A DNA stretch of 64,000 nucleotides, taken from the NCBI GenBank assembly GCA_051294375.1, contig CM119271.1:3317061-3381060 (forward strand). The letters run 5' to 3'. Of the stretch, positions 48,611-60,851 are shown in pieces (positions within the stretch are counted from its first letter, which is position 1; every line of letters starts with the position of its first letter). The position numbers and the translations under genes are program-made. The notes under the pieces were generated by a model. That model did no database searches, was not told where the DNA came from, and was given only the letters and a program-made list of their open reading frames with translations. This DNA is from Paraspadella gotoi. Lineage: Eukaryota > Chaetognatha.

Positions 48611-50465
48611 TCAGTCCGGCTCGAAACCCTCGTCCCGCTCCTCGTCCGCAAAGACGTCGGCGAGCATATGTGAGGGGATTTCGCTTCCACGCACGCGCAA
48701 TGCGTAGCAGGCGCGCTCAACCTTTTCCAGACTGGATTTCAAAACATTGATTTTTCGGCCTGTAAGGGATCGAAGGATCGAAACAGGTAATTAATGTTTA
48801 ACTTGAAGAAGGGAAATTCCCACTTCTCATATCCTGTGAAATTGTGAATCCTTACCCATCTCTCGGGGACCCTGATTGCCGACGAGCAAAAACCCCGCGT
48901 GGACGCGCTTGAGAAAGGCGGCGACTCGAAAAGGCGTCTCGACGTCTCCTCGGGAGGTGGCCATGATGCAGAGGCGCATCAATTCTCCCGTCAAGTCGGC
49001 GACACCGAGACAGAATTCGGTAGGGGGGAGACGAAGGGAGGCCGTGTCTGGAATGATTGGGGACCAAGGCAAGAGAAAAGTCTATTTTTACTTTGCACCT
49101 TTTTAAAGGCCTTCATGTAGCGTAGCGTAGCCCTTCATGTAGCGTACTGGCAGATCGAAATTGATTAACGTGTGCCACGTGTCAAAACAGAATACGAAAT
49201 AAAAAAAAAAACTTTTAGACTTTCCTCGACTTATTATTTCCAAACCTGATGATTCGCAGGCGGAAAAATCTAACTCCCGCTCTGAATACGACGGCGACAT
49301 CAACCCTCCGGTTTTGAGATAATGCAAAAATGTTGCCGCTTCAACATACTCCTGAAAAAAATCGTGCGGTTTGTTCGTTTGATCATGGGTCTTGGCGCCT
49401 CTCTCCTTCTCAATATACATAACTCTCTATCTCTCTCTCCGTCGATTTTTAGTTTAAGACTCAGCTGATCCGCCCCACTATTTCCGAAATCCCAAAATGC
49501 TTCGAAATTCCGAATACAGTTGATGGGTGAAAAAAAAAAAACGACCGAAATTTAATATATCTCAGCCAAATAGATGAGCACTGAAAAGTCCACTGGAAAT
49601 CTCTGGACGTCTTCGAAAGAGCAAACCTGATAACCCCAGGTGACGGACTTGAGGAACTGATGGACCTCTGACCCTTTCAGCTCGGCGGCGATCTTGGCCA
49701 ACTTCTCGCGTCGCACGAAGGAGAGTTTATCTTCGGCTTCGGCCAAAATCTTCCGTCGCTCTTCGCTCGCGAGGCCGACAGAGCGGTGGAGGGTGAAGAT
49801 CACGCGTTTGCTCTCTTTAAGTCGTTTTTGAAAGGCCAAATGGGGTGGTTACTAAATTATGGCCATTAGAAACTAAATGCTACGATTAATTTTACTCTTA
49901 GATGAATCTATCGGTAAAAAAATCCGCACCGATGGTGACGTCCCGGGTGAGTTTGATGATTCTCTCGTTCCTGTCCTGCCTGTCGTCGAGGATCTCTCTA
50001 AATCCAGCGAACATGATCATCACGGGATTGTTGGGATCCACTTTCTGGCTAGAGGGATCGAGGGGGGGATTATAAGGAAGGAACTTTTGATGCAACCAAG
50101 AATGAGATCGAGTTCATCAATCTCATTTGCATATTGTGGTATTGACATTGACTTGTCATTAATTCTGTTCTTATGTCATTTCATGTTCTCATTTCACGAA
50201 TTCACTTTTGTCATTAGTGTAGCAATTGATGATAATGATTGATTAGAGAGTTTGGGAAGAAGAATCGCGTGCAGCGGCCAAAGACAAGCAGGAATTTTTT
50301 TCCCTTTGTACTCAGTTTCTATTCCCTTAGTGATAAGACGCTAACTTGCCTTTCCTCGGAGAGACGGGCTCGCGGTTTGGCGCCGCGCCTTCGACCGGCA
50401 CCGCTTCCGCCGGCGCCCCGTCGCCATTCGTTTTTAGAATCATCAGTTTTATCTGGAGACGACAT
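48611..50465 (-). CDS. TSNAX: Translin-associated protein X
   Basis: Six exons: 50465-50350, 50048-49930, 49814-49627, 49351-49246, 49047-48856 and 48759-48611. They total 870 bp, giving 289 residues (human 290). TRAX with translin forms the C3PO endoribonuclease, which cleaves passenger strands in RNA silencing and trims tRNA leaders. The catalytic acidic residues are visible in EYVEAATF and [14 protein letters not shown]. Other blocks are [30 protein letters not shown] and [20 protein letters not shown]. The amino end is Arg/Gly-rich ([20 protein letters not shown]), like a nuclear localisation signal. Intron 1 uses a GC donor (GAAAG|gcaagt). Confidence 0.95.
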
Positions 50466-53345
50466 GACGCTCGCGTCTCCGGCGCCAATGGCGAGAGAAG
50501 GAAACGAGTCAAGTTTCTAAAACATACATTGATCGAGGTTTTATTGAAAATAATAAAAAAGTAAACTGGAATCACGATTGTAAACAAAGATGAAATTAAC
50601 TAAAATGCTTGTATATATATATACTCGAAAAAAGAAAGAAAAATTACACAATACGATATAGCAGTGAATATTAATACAGGGGAGATTTTCGGCATTACAG
50701 AGTCGGAAAGAGCAACGAGGCGTGAAAAAATTCTCAACTGGTGGTGTTTACAATCAATTTTATTCTTCTCGGATTTTAACTACAAAATCAATAAAAAAAC
50801 TAAATCTAACAATCTGAAAACTTTTTAAAACTGTAAAAACATTTAAAATCTAAAAATGTAAAATAAAATTAACTTTACAGATATTAAAAATAATTGTGAC
50901 AAAAACTGAAAAGCAATCCTGTAAACATTAAACACTCATACAATTACCCACTTTTAACACGAACAAAAACAATTAAGCTATATAAAATCCATATCTGATG
51001 TAAACAAAAATTTAGATTGTTAATTATTGGTAATAAAAATTTAAAATAAAAAGCAATCGGTATTTAAAATGCCTCAAATTATTGTTTAACTCCCGTGCTC
51101 AAAAGTTTGTTTTTTTTCGTTTTTTTTTTTCAGTACATATCAGTTCACCTCGTACAATACTTTAATATTTGATTATGATCTTGTGATCCATTATGACAAA
51201 AACACCATAACCATAATTTATATATTGCAGGCATGAGGTAGCCTAAATTCTATTCGAAAAGCACTGAGCAAATTATGAAGACATGCATAGATTTCGAAAT
51301 TATAAATATATGCTTTTTTCCTTTTTGCACAATACGTTAGCTCCATGGGAGCCAAAAAAACCAGCTTTAACAAACTCTCCATGACTAATGATAACCGTTT
51401 TATTACGTACGTTTTAACCAAAAAAAAAAAAAAAAACAAACAAAACATTTATTTAGTAAAAAAGTACGTTTTGTTGAAAACCTGAGTAGCTTAAGAAACA
51501 TACCAAACAAGATTGAGGTAAATTTTTACGATAAGTTCATTCAAGCTGGACAAATTTCTTAGTTTGTTAGTAAGAGCAAGGTAGTAACGATTGGGGACAC
51601 CTGATAACGTGTTTTGCTTCAATAAATATTCACAGTTGTTTTTGGGCCAATCCGAGATGTTTTTACTGGCTTGAAGTAAAAAAGTCTACTAACCTAAGTA
51701 CATTAATTTAAGTGATAATATTTTCCATTTGAGAAATTTACAAACTTGAAATAGCTTATTTCTTATTAAAATACGTAGTCTAATCGTAGAATTTATTCTT
51801 TTTAATCATTAAAAGTTAAACCTAAAAGTCTACAAGTACAAACGCTTCCTGGAGACCAAAAATATTATGATATATTGTTCGGGAATCGTATCATTAGTCC
51901 ATAGTAATTAAGACCAAAAATTGAAAAGTTGCTGAGCTAAAAGATATTATTTGCACATCCTCATCAATATGTAATTATTGTCAGATGTAGCTTTACTCTT
52001 TCCAAATATCCCGATGTGTATATATTACAATTTAAAAAATCCAATAGGATAAACGTTAACATTCCGAGGTTAAAGAGAGTGAAATTTGGTTAGGGGGGAA
52101 AAGGCAAGGCAAGAATAAGTTAGATCTCTTGCACATCGATAGAAAATTACGTTTTAATCAATAAATAAGCTGAACTGCATAAATGGGAAGAACGTAATTT
52201 GTTTGCTGAGGAAAAAAAAAATTATGAATATAGAATAAAATTCTAAAGAATCCAAACAGTTTGGAAGGCATAGTGACTACAATTAAAAACTCCTTGATGG
52301 ACGATAAAATGAAAAATGGCAAGTTGCAAGTTTATATTCACTACGTCTATGATTTCGTGAGTAATAAGAATACATTAGCCGAAGAACTCGTAGATTCCGG
52401 TTTTTCTTTTTATACAAAAAAAAAAAACAAAAACAAAAAAAAACGTTTGTTGATGCGAATATTACACGAAAGTAGGAAACAAAAATCCCCACCCAAAAAC
52501 ATATACACCAAATGAAATAATTATATATATTATATAATCGCAAAAACGTCTTACGTTTTGGGAACAAAAGGGACCAAAATTAAAAAAAATACCCTTGAAA
52601 CACAGGTTTTAGGACCCGTAGGTTGGGATAAGGTAAACGGTATTGAGCCCTGAGTTGTAATATTCATTGGCGGCAATAACCCGGAATCCACTCGACTTCT
52701 TAGAATAACTACTTTTGCAATGCTATACAGTCTTTTTTTTTTTAAATTTTATGTTGTTGAATAAATGGGTTGAACAAAAACTAGCCTTTCAACCCTCTTC
52801 CACGAGAGAGAGAGAGAGAGACCTTTACTCCGTTACGATAAAATTGCATTCGAGTTTGGGGGGGGGGGGACAGGAAATCATTATCTACATGAAGTCCGCG
52901 AAGTATTTCATACATTATAAAAAGGTGATGATGATCCATTCGTTTATAAACCCGCCTTCACCGTTTTTTTTTTCACATTCATAGTAATCAATGCGATAAG
53001 TTCACCAGACAAACACCCGACTCCCCCCAACATCAGGGAAAAAAAAAGGAAGTCCGGATCGGGCATTCTTTTTTTTTTTATCAAACAGATTCGCACGCAC
53101 AGAAAAAGAAAGCGTAGTAGATAGACAAGTTCCGGAGAAACGATGATATGAGATAGAGTTCCTCTTTTTGCACACAAGTGGTGGCAGCGACGGACCACAC
53201 GCACTTAATTGTTTTCTCTGTGTATTTTAAAATCTTTCTCGACCAGCCACCCGCCCAACACCCCTCCAAAAAAAAAAAAAAAAAAAAGATCTGGAAAAAT
53301 ACTGTACGCGTATAATCTTTATTTTTTTTTCTCTATGAGGTTTAT
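50466..53345. other. 2.9 kb AT-rich spacer
   Basis: AT-rich sequence with long A/T runs, a G10 run near 52860 and a short GA tract at 52806. I find no coding exon, RNA or transposon end in it. It contains the TSNAX promoter and downstream region of the HTH gene. Confidence 0.6.
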
Positions 53346-56300
53346 TCAAGGAAAGGCGGCCTCCATGGCGGCCATGTCGTCGACGTGGTTCTGTCCGTCT
53401 TCGTCCTCGTCGTCGTCGTCGCCGATTCCGGATCCGGCGGCGTCGTCGTCGCCGATCATCGCTTCCTCCATCTCGACTCCTTCCTCGATCTTGATGTCGT
53501 CGAGGTTTCCCTCCACTTCGTCCTCGGAATAGCTGGCAGCTTCTTCGCCGGCTCCGGAAGCCGCGGCGGGCGGCGCTGCAGGGCCACCCGCGCCTCCACC
53601 ATACCCGTGATACCGCCCCATGTTCGAATAGCCTACCATTGTGGGCAATCCACCGGCGCTCATCTCGAAGTAACCGCGGTGCGGCGATGCCTGGGGAAAG
53701 GCGCCCAGAGGATCGGCGTCGTTCAAGCTAGCCGGCGCTCCGGGGCCGCGTTGCCCGGCTCCCATGGCGCGAAATCCACCCCCGAAGCTAGCAGCGGCAG
53801 CGGCAGCCGCAGCCGCGGCGGCAGCTCCACCGGCTCCGAATCCGGGCACGCCGCCGGCTTGAGAACCCGCCCCGGCTCCGCCGGTGCTCAGGTTCATGGT
53901 GACCCCAGCGCCACGCGGGCCAGGTAATCCGCCGCGCGCGCCCCGGGCACGGGCTCGACCAGGACGCATGTATGGCTTAAAACCCAGCTTGTGCATGTGG
54001 TAGTAGACGGCGAGGCGGGAGATGCCGAACTCATTGGCGATTTCGCCCACGGGGACCTTGCGAGTTACCAACGCCTTGAACACGTTGATGTCGACTTTGT
54101 TCTGCGCGCCGCGCGGTCGCCCGATTTGCATCTGACCCCGGGACGGCGAGTTCATGTAACTCGGCAGGGGCTGTTGTTGCTGATCCGGCGACTGCTGCTG
54201 CAACGGCACGACGGCACCGACGTTCCCTTCGGCGCCGGACTGGGAAGTCTCCGGAAAAATGTTTCTCGCGCCGCTGGCGTTGTTGTTGGCGGAGGCGGCG
54301 ACGGCGCCGTTCTGCACATCATTAGAGTCTTCGGTGGTGGAGGCGATCTCGTTGTCGCTCGTCGTCCAGCTCCGACGACCGTAAGCGTTGATGCCAAACT
54401 TTTGCATCCTGGGGGAGGAATGAGAGAACAAAATGAAAATGCATACATAGGAATTAAAATTAATGGTTGTGCATGTGTCAAAAATGTAAGTTTTTTCTTT
54501 AAGACTGCACGACGTAGGAGCCTTTTTATTTGTGTGTGCAACAACAGGAGGGACCGAATGGAAGATCAATTTTACGTTCGCCGACTAGAATTTTCGCTTC
54601 TTATGAATAACAATGTAAAATTAAATGTAAAATTTAGCCGTACAATGTATAATCCCGGCGAGATAAAGTGAAAAGGAAAATACTTGGAGAAATAAAAAAA
54701 ATACAACGAACCAGTAATAAACGCAGAGTCGGCTGACTCCCATCTCGTTGGCGATGTCTTTGACCGGCACCCGCTGCGTCAAAAGCGTTCTCATCCGGTT
54801 TACGTCGACGCGCTGTCGACCACGCCCAGGAGCGCCGCGACCCACGCCGCGAGCCGCATTCATGTAAGAAGGATAAGGGACCAAAGCCTTGGAAAGAGAG
54901 GCGAGATGAAGATTTAAAGGTTATAAATAAGAGATTAGAGTGATGTGATAAAATAAAATTTCATAAAAATAAAATTTAACAAATCGAACATGAAAATAAA
55001 AACCCATAAAACTACGATAAATTTATTTTTTAATGTTATACTTTACGGGGCATCAGCGAGCTATACTTATTTAGTAATAAGTATATGAAAGTTTTTTTGA
55101 AATTTAAACCTAATTAACAACAATTTTAAATTTTTTTTTTCTTTTATCATTTTTTTATTCCTTACCTTACCTTCCTTACCTTCTCAGAATTTAAATATAT
55201 AGAGGAAGTACTATATACAAAATAGGCTGACTGGGTTACGATATCAATAAAAAAAATAAATACAAATTAGTATTTACTAATAAGATAGTTTTTAAGATAT
55301 AATTGCTAAATTTTGATTCCAAACTTTTACTTCACCCTAATAGAGATGCATTCACGCGCAGAGCAAAAAAATAACCTGCGAGGTAGACGCGAAATCTGAC
55401 GCATCCTGAGCGGACGCGGATTTGTTGGCGGAATTTCCGGAGAGGGAGGCGATTTGGTTTTGCACGTAGGAGAGAGGAAGACCGAGAACGTTGGTGATCT
55501 GCGTCGTAGTCATCTTCAGCTGCGACGTCATGTAGCGAATCTGTTCCGAGACGGAAGCAAGAAGCGGCGCCGCGGGGATTCCGGCCAAGGACGGCGGGAG
55601 GGCGACGCTGCCACCGGCGGCGCCTCCGCCACCGGGATCCGACTTGGCGTCGTCGCTCTTCCCGGCGTCATCGAGGAAGTCGGAATTTAGATCCTTGCGT
55701 GGAGAATTTTTCATGGCCGCGTCGAGACCGGTGGCGACGGCGGCGGCTGCGGCAGCGGCGGCGGCGCGGTTACCAGTGGTGGAGGATCCGGCGGAAATGG
55801 AGGAGCGGTGGTGCTGTTGAGGATCGAATCCGCCGGCGCCTCCGCCGAGACCAGCTTGTCCGCTAGAAGAGGAGGCGTCCGCGTCGACGGGCAGCGTGAA
55901 GGCCTGGATACCGACGACGGTTCCTTCTTCCAGTCCCGAAGTCGGAGAAAGCATCTTTGAAGCGGCCGTCGACGACGAAGACGCCGGGGAAGCGTTGTGG
56001 TTGGCGCCGGCGCCTCCCGCCGAGTACGAGGGTGATCCGAAGGACGGGCGGAGGAGGGTCGAGGTGGGCGTGGCCGAAGTGGATCCGGACAAGTCCTTCG
56101 TGGGTTTGAAGGCGAAACCGGGCCCGACCTTGTCTGCCTCCTCCGAAGTCAACTCCTCGTCGCCCTCCATGACACGGAGGCTGCCCTTGAGGAAGTTGTC
56201 GCGGAGGCCGTTACGACCGGCCCATTTGCGGCCGCCGTGGGCCGTCTCCACCATCACGAAGATGCTCGTGTTTGTCAATGACGAAAGCTGCGGAAAAGCG

Positions 56301-56943
56301 AGAAGGGATGGTGAAAATGAAAATTCACATTTCGTCTCAATTTTAACCCGATTGGTCGGTCAGTCATTTGAGGTCGACTCACCTTGATCGCGCTCTCCAG
56401 CAGGATGCTGGTGAACTTGGTTTCCATCTTCTGACCCTCTTCGATAAAGCTGAGGAAATTTGCGGCGGCGGGAAAGGATTCAGCGGCGTTGGCTGGATCG
56501 AGGCCAGCGGCGGCGGCGCCCAGATCGGGCTCCTGGATGGAAGACGAGAAGGCGGCGAAAGGATCGGCCGACGACGGGGAAATCCCCGCCGTCGCGTAGT
56601 TGTTGAGGTGAGGATTCATAGCTGCCGCGCCAGCGGCGGCCGCAGCGGCGGAGACCGGCGAGGCGAGGGAGGAGGGAAGGCCCGCGGCGTGGCCAATACT
56701 ACTGGGCTGAGGAGAACCGAGGTTGTTGCCGGCGGGATTCATCGAGGCGATGGAAGAGATCTGGAAGGGCGTCTGTTGCTGTTGTTGCTGAAGTTGTTGT
56801 GGCTGTTGCTGAGGTGTGGCGGGAGAAGAGGGGGTGGTAGACTGAGGTGGGGGCGCCAAATGTGCCACCGAGTCCATCTCTTGGTTGGGCGCGCGACTAG
56901 AAGGAAGACAAGGCGACGAAAATGCTGCTTGAAAGTTGTGCAT
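53346..56943 (-). CDS. Putative DNA-binding protein with tandem HTH units
   Basis: Four exons, 56943-56383, 56287-55376, 54887-54712 and 54408-53346, total 2712 bp and give 903 residues; phases agree. Two related units, about residues 495-560 and 630-705, share PxPSYMN, a basic GRGRQRVDVN or RPRGAQNKVDIN segment, and a helix-turn-helix: VPVKDIANEMGVSRLCVYYW and VPVGEIANEFGISRLAVYYH, ending KFGINAY or KLGFKPY. A weaker third HTH-like segment lies near 430-475 (TTTQITNVLGLPLSYVQNQI). Near 175-215, ESAIKLSSLTNTSIFVMVET resembles the MADS-box core. The rest is Ala/Gly/Gln/Ser low-complexity, and the C-terminus is acidic, like an activation domain. I do not know the family; a transcription factor is likely. 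Confidence 0.7.
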
Positions 56944-57335
56944 AGTTTTTTTTTTCGCTCAAATTTCGATTGGCTGAAGCATCGGGCACGGTTTTTTTTC
57001 GTGGTTTTTAAAAAAAAATTTCACGTATCCTTAAAAACGGAAAAAAAGTTAAAAATAAACGTATAAAGAGCAGCACGAATAAAAAAATTGTCGAACCCTT
57101 CTTTGGCACGGTTTCAATTTTTTGGAAATATTATGCAAAGAATAAAGTGTTTGAATGAAATAATCTTAAAGTGACAAAAAAATTTTTTGGGGTCAATTGT
57201 GAACAATTTTAAAAATTTAAGTCTTACTTATATCATATCCCAAGTGGTTTATTGTATTGCTATTATACAACAACCATAGAAAACATTACTTAAAACGGAA
57301 AAGTTCAGCAAAGGTTTAAAAATTGGAAGGTCACT

Positions 57336-57534
57336 GTATGGAGGACGCTTTAGGTCATGTGGGTCATGTCGCTGGCCACCGTGGTAACCGGTGGTTGTTT
57401 AGCCACTGACCTTGCGCTGAGTACACTTGGGCTGACTTTTGGCTTTAAAAGCGGACAAGCTCACGATGGTAGACAACTCGAAATCCACGGTAACCAGCGA
57501 CATGACCCACATGACCTAAAGAGTCCTCCATAAC
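57336..57534. mobile_element. 200-bp foldback element, GGAGGACGCTT family, copy A
   Basis: Arms of about 55 bp: TATGGAGGACGCTTTAGGTC, then ATGTGGGTCATGTCGCTGG, and the reverse complement ending at 57534 (GAGTCCTCCATAA). The centre includes CTGACCTTGCGCTGAGTACAC and GACTTTTGGCTTTAAAAGC. No coding sequence. Confidence 0.75.
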
Positions 57535-58497
57535 TGGTTATTTTAGGTAAGTTTGGGCTAAGTTTAGGCAAGGTTAACGGAGAAAAAAACATTTAGGTTA
57601 CGGTTAGAATCTAATTTGTTTTTTATTTTATGCAGTTATTTTTGAATCATCATTCTTCAATTTATAATTTCTATTTTTATTTTTTCCGGCCGACGTTGGC
57701 TTCATCCCTTTGATTGTTACCATGGAACCAGGGGGCTCTCTCAAACCTAAAAGACTTCGCCAAATTCGCAACGAATGCAGGCTTAGACCTCGGCAAAACG
57801 TCAAGGCACTTTTTTGAGAGACCTTCTGTCTGCCTTCAGCGCGAGAATGGGGACCTGCCTGATTCCCGATGTCCAGTGATTGAGTTTCCACCTCATGTGG
57901 ATGGAGTTGCTTGACTTTGTCCCCCGATCTCTTTTTTCTTTTTCTTTCTTGTTCGCATTTATTGTTTACATAGAAACTTTTTGCAACCATTTCCAAAATT
58001 ATTACTTTGCTCTGTTTTCTTTCAGAATAAAAAAATTCTATAATTAAAAAAACTTTCAAGAAGATTTTTATTGAAGGTGCACCCAAATCTTTTATTCGAG
58101 ATCAAAGAAGACTCCTTTGCTTTACCTTCACCTTATCGACCCAATTTACCAACTTGTATACATAATTGTTAAAATGATTCACGACGTTAAAAACCTATAA
58201 AAACCTTTTAAAATATACAAAGCTCTATAATTTAAGCCTAGTGAACTTGTGGCTAAGCTTCAACTAAAAGGTGCTGGTTTTAATGTGCAATAAAAACCCT
58301 TAACTTAAGGAATTCGTCACGGGAAAAGTAAGCACAATATTTCGCATTATTAATATTATTCGCTTAAAGTACTGTAAAGCAATTGTTGCCAATTATTTCA
58401 GCATATATTTTTACTCCATGATCAGTGGTAAAATATATATATTAGGCAAAAATCGATGTTTGTACAGTATTTCTCCATTTAAAAAATATTTTGGATA

Positions 58498-58643
58498 AAA
58501 TTTTAATTTCGCCGACCGGGGTATTGGCGTCATATAAAAAAATATAAGAAAATATAAAAAAATAACCACCCTTAATCCTAAACTACCCTTAAACCACTCT
58601 TAACCCTAAACCTCCCCTCACCCCGGTCAGCGAAAATAAAAAT
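58498..58643. mobile_element. Foldback element, CCGACC family, copy C (short)
   Basis: AATTTCGCCGACCGGGGTAT at the left and CCCCGGTCAGCGAAAATAAA at the right, about 146 bp in all, with CTTAACCCTAAACC-like repeats inside. It matches the termini of copies A and B but is internally deleted. Confidence 0.7.
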
Positions 58644-60851
58644 ATACTAATTTTAGGTTAATTTTAAGTTAATTTTTCAAAAGCCGCCAAAACCACAAAC
58701 CCCAAAACCCCAATTTTTGAGTTCTTAAAAGTATATAATACGAACTACAATATACCAGGAAAATAATTAGCCTAATTTTTTTTTTAAATTGGCCTCTACA
58801 TATTTCACAATCAGCTAAAACCCCATTGTTGATCATTCAGCCATATTTCATAATTAGTTTCAGAAACAGTATTAATAATAAAATATCTCACAACATTATT
58901 AAATAACTACTAGCACTTGATATATTAATACGAAAAAGAAAAATATTATGAAATAAAACAAATAACTAACAAATTTTTGAAAGTTGTAAAAATTTTTTTT
59001 CTATATTCGCCATGATTTTTGCGCTGAAAGATGTTAACTGTCGTAGGCCGCCTAAAACTTAAGCTCACTCCAAAACATATGATTGAAATCCCATCGCACC
59101 AAAAATTGAATTAATCAAAAGTGTAAAAACAAACGCAAAGAGCCCCAGGAAAATGACCCGAACGCCCAAAATCAGGAAAGTTAGTAAGGAAACGGGAGAG
59201 AGTTCAATTTTAAGCTGACCAAAAACTGAACAGGTAAAATTTCAGAAATATCAAAATACAGGGAGGTCCAGCTCCTTTGAAACTAGCTTCAAGTGCTTTC
59301 AGCACAGAAAAGGTTTCTGATCGAAAAAAAAACGAGACTATATTTAAAAATTAAGCTAATTTCTTTTTTGATTGATAACAAAAACGTCTGGAAAATAAAA
59401 CGGCATCCCCTGGAATTTACACTTTTTGCATAACATGTCATATTTTTTCGTACCGTTTCTTTACAAAATTTAGGGAAATTTTGGCGAAAATCAAAATGAA
59501 GGATGAAGACTTCTGACTTTTGACTACGCAGCTTTTCTGACTGCGATCCCCTAGATTAAAGAAAATGTAGAATAGAGAAGCAGGATGACTCAAGCATCCC
59601 CTCTAGAACTCTCGACTTTCTGATAGCGGCAATTAGTGTCAAGAAATGGCCACATTTTAACGGGCGCGGCCGCAAAAGCATGCGCCGCCTTCTCTGGACA
59701 CTTGGAGAAGGTCAGGGTTGCCGAAGACAAAATTGTTTAATAGATTATATAGTCAAGACAATTTTTTACATGTGTACCAATTTTCATATCGTTATTCTTT
59801 TATTTACCCCTCCAAACGATTTCTTTAATTTAGTCCCAAAAGAGCTTGACCTCCCTGTAATTACAATAAATTGGTTTTTTTTTAAATTCTAACCTTATTA
59901 ATATTCGTGAACAGCTTTATGAAGTTTAAGGAGTCAACAAATTTTGTTTGCAATAAACCGCGGAGTAATTATGTATTCTTTACCTACTATTGTGTCATAT
60001 TAAACTCTTACATAAGTTATTAAATATAATCAAATAAAACTCGGCCGAAAAAATATTTAATCTCAAAAGTTGTTTAAAATATTCAACGTCAACTATTATG
60101 TCGAATAATAAATGATAAATGTAGTGGCAACAAATATTATTGGAACGAAAACTTTATATAAAAATGAGGAGTAGATTTCAAACATATTTTTTAGTTTGCA
60201 TCTCATATGAATCACGCAAGCACATTAAAAAAGAAACATAGTGATGTAAACATGATGGCTGGAAATGAAAAAAAAAATTGGACATAGGACTTACAATCAA
60301 GCCCCATTAAATAAATAATTACTACACAAGCGAATAACCGCTTTTATTTGCGTGAAAGCCGTCCGATATAACCGTCCTCCACCGTAAGAAAAGTAATTAG
60401 CTACGATATATTTTTTTTTAAAATCGGGCAATAACGATTCCATAGTGATAAATAAAATGTAAACAATTAAATAAGCTACTAAAAACCAGAATTTAATCAT
60501 AGAATCGACTAGAAAATACTGACGAAAAAAAAATCCTTTCAACCACCGTAGAGGAAAGGGAGGGTCGCGAGCTGGTGAGGAGGGGGGGTGGACGAGAGGA
60601 AAGGGAGGGCCACGAGCTGGTGAGGAGGGGGGGGGAATAGAGAAAGCAGCTCCAATCAAACAATCTCTCAAATCGGAAAATCTCGACGAACTTTTACCGC
60701 GGATCAATATTCTGGCTTTTTTTTTGTTTCGCGCAATGTCATCATCGGAAAAATCGGGTGGGGAAGACATCACCGTAAGCGAAGAGAAATGGCACGTCGT
60801 AGTGCCTCTTTCTCTTTCACTCTCTTTTGTGTGAGATTTTGGGACGTTGTG

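Larger units (their letters stand above)
56944..60851. other. 3.9 kb spacer with foldback repeats
   Basis: AT-rich between the HTH gene and the membrane-like gene, with two foldback elements listed separately. GC-rich patches at 57710-57915 and 60530-60660 are low-complexity and give no recognisable protein. A 158-residue open frame at 60770-60297 (MSSPPDFSDDDIARNKKK) is short of supporting evidence; only its first 25 codons, which end at a GTAAAAG donor-like site, look exon-like. Confidence 0.4.

Noticed and set aside
53385-54671. Long plus-strand frames opposite the HTH gene
   Set aside because: Antisense to GC-rich low-complexity coding sequence; no recognisable domains, and the minus frame has splice and domain support.
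57628-58086. 152-residue minus-strand frame
   Set aside because: Compositionally mixed, starts in AT-rich DNA, no domain and no splice context; looks like chance.
60297-60770. 158-residue open frame beginning MSSPPDFSDDD
   Set aside because: Most of it is proline-rich tandem repeat followed by sequence read through AT-rich DNA; no family match and a donor-like GTAAAAG after codon 25. At most the first part could be an exon.
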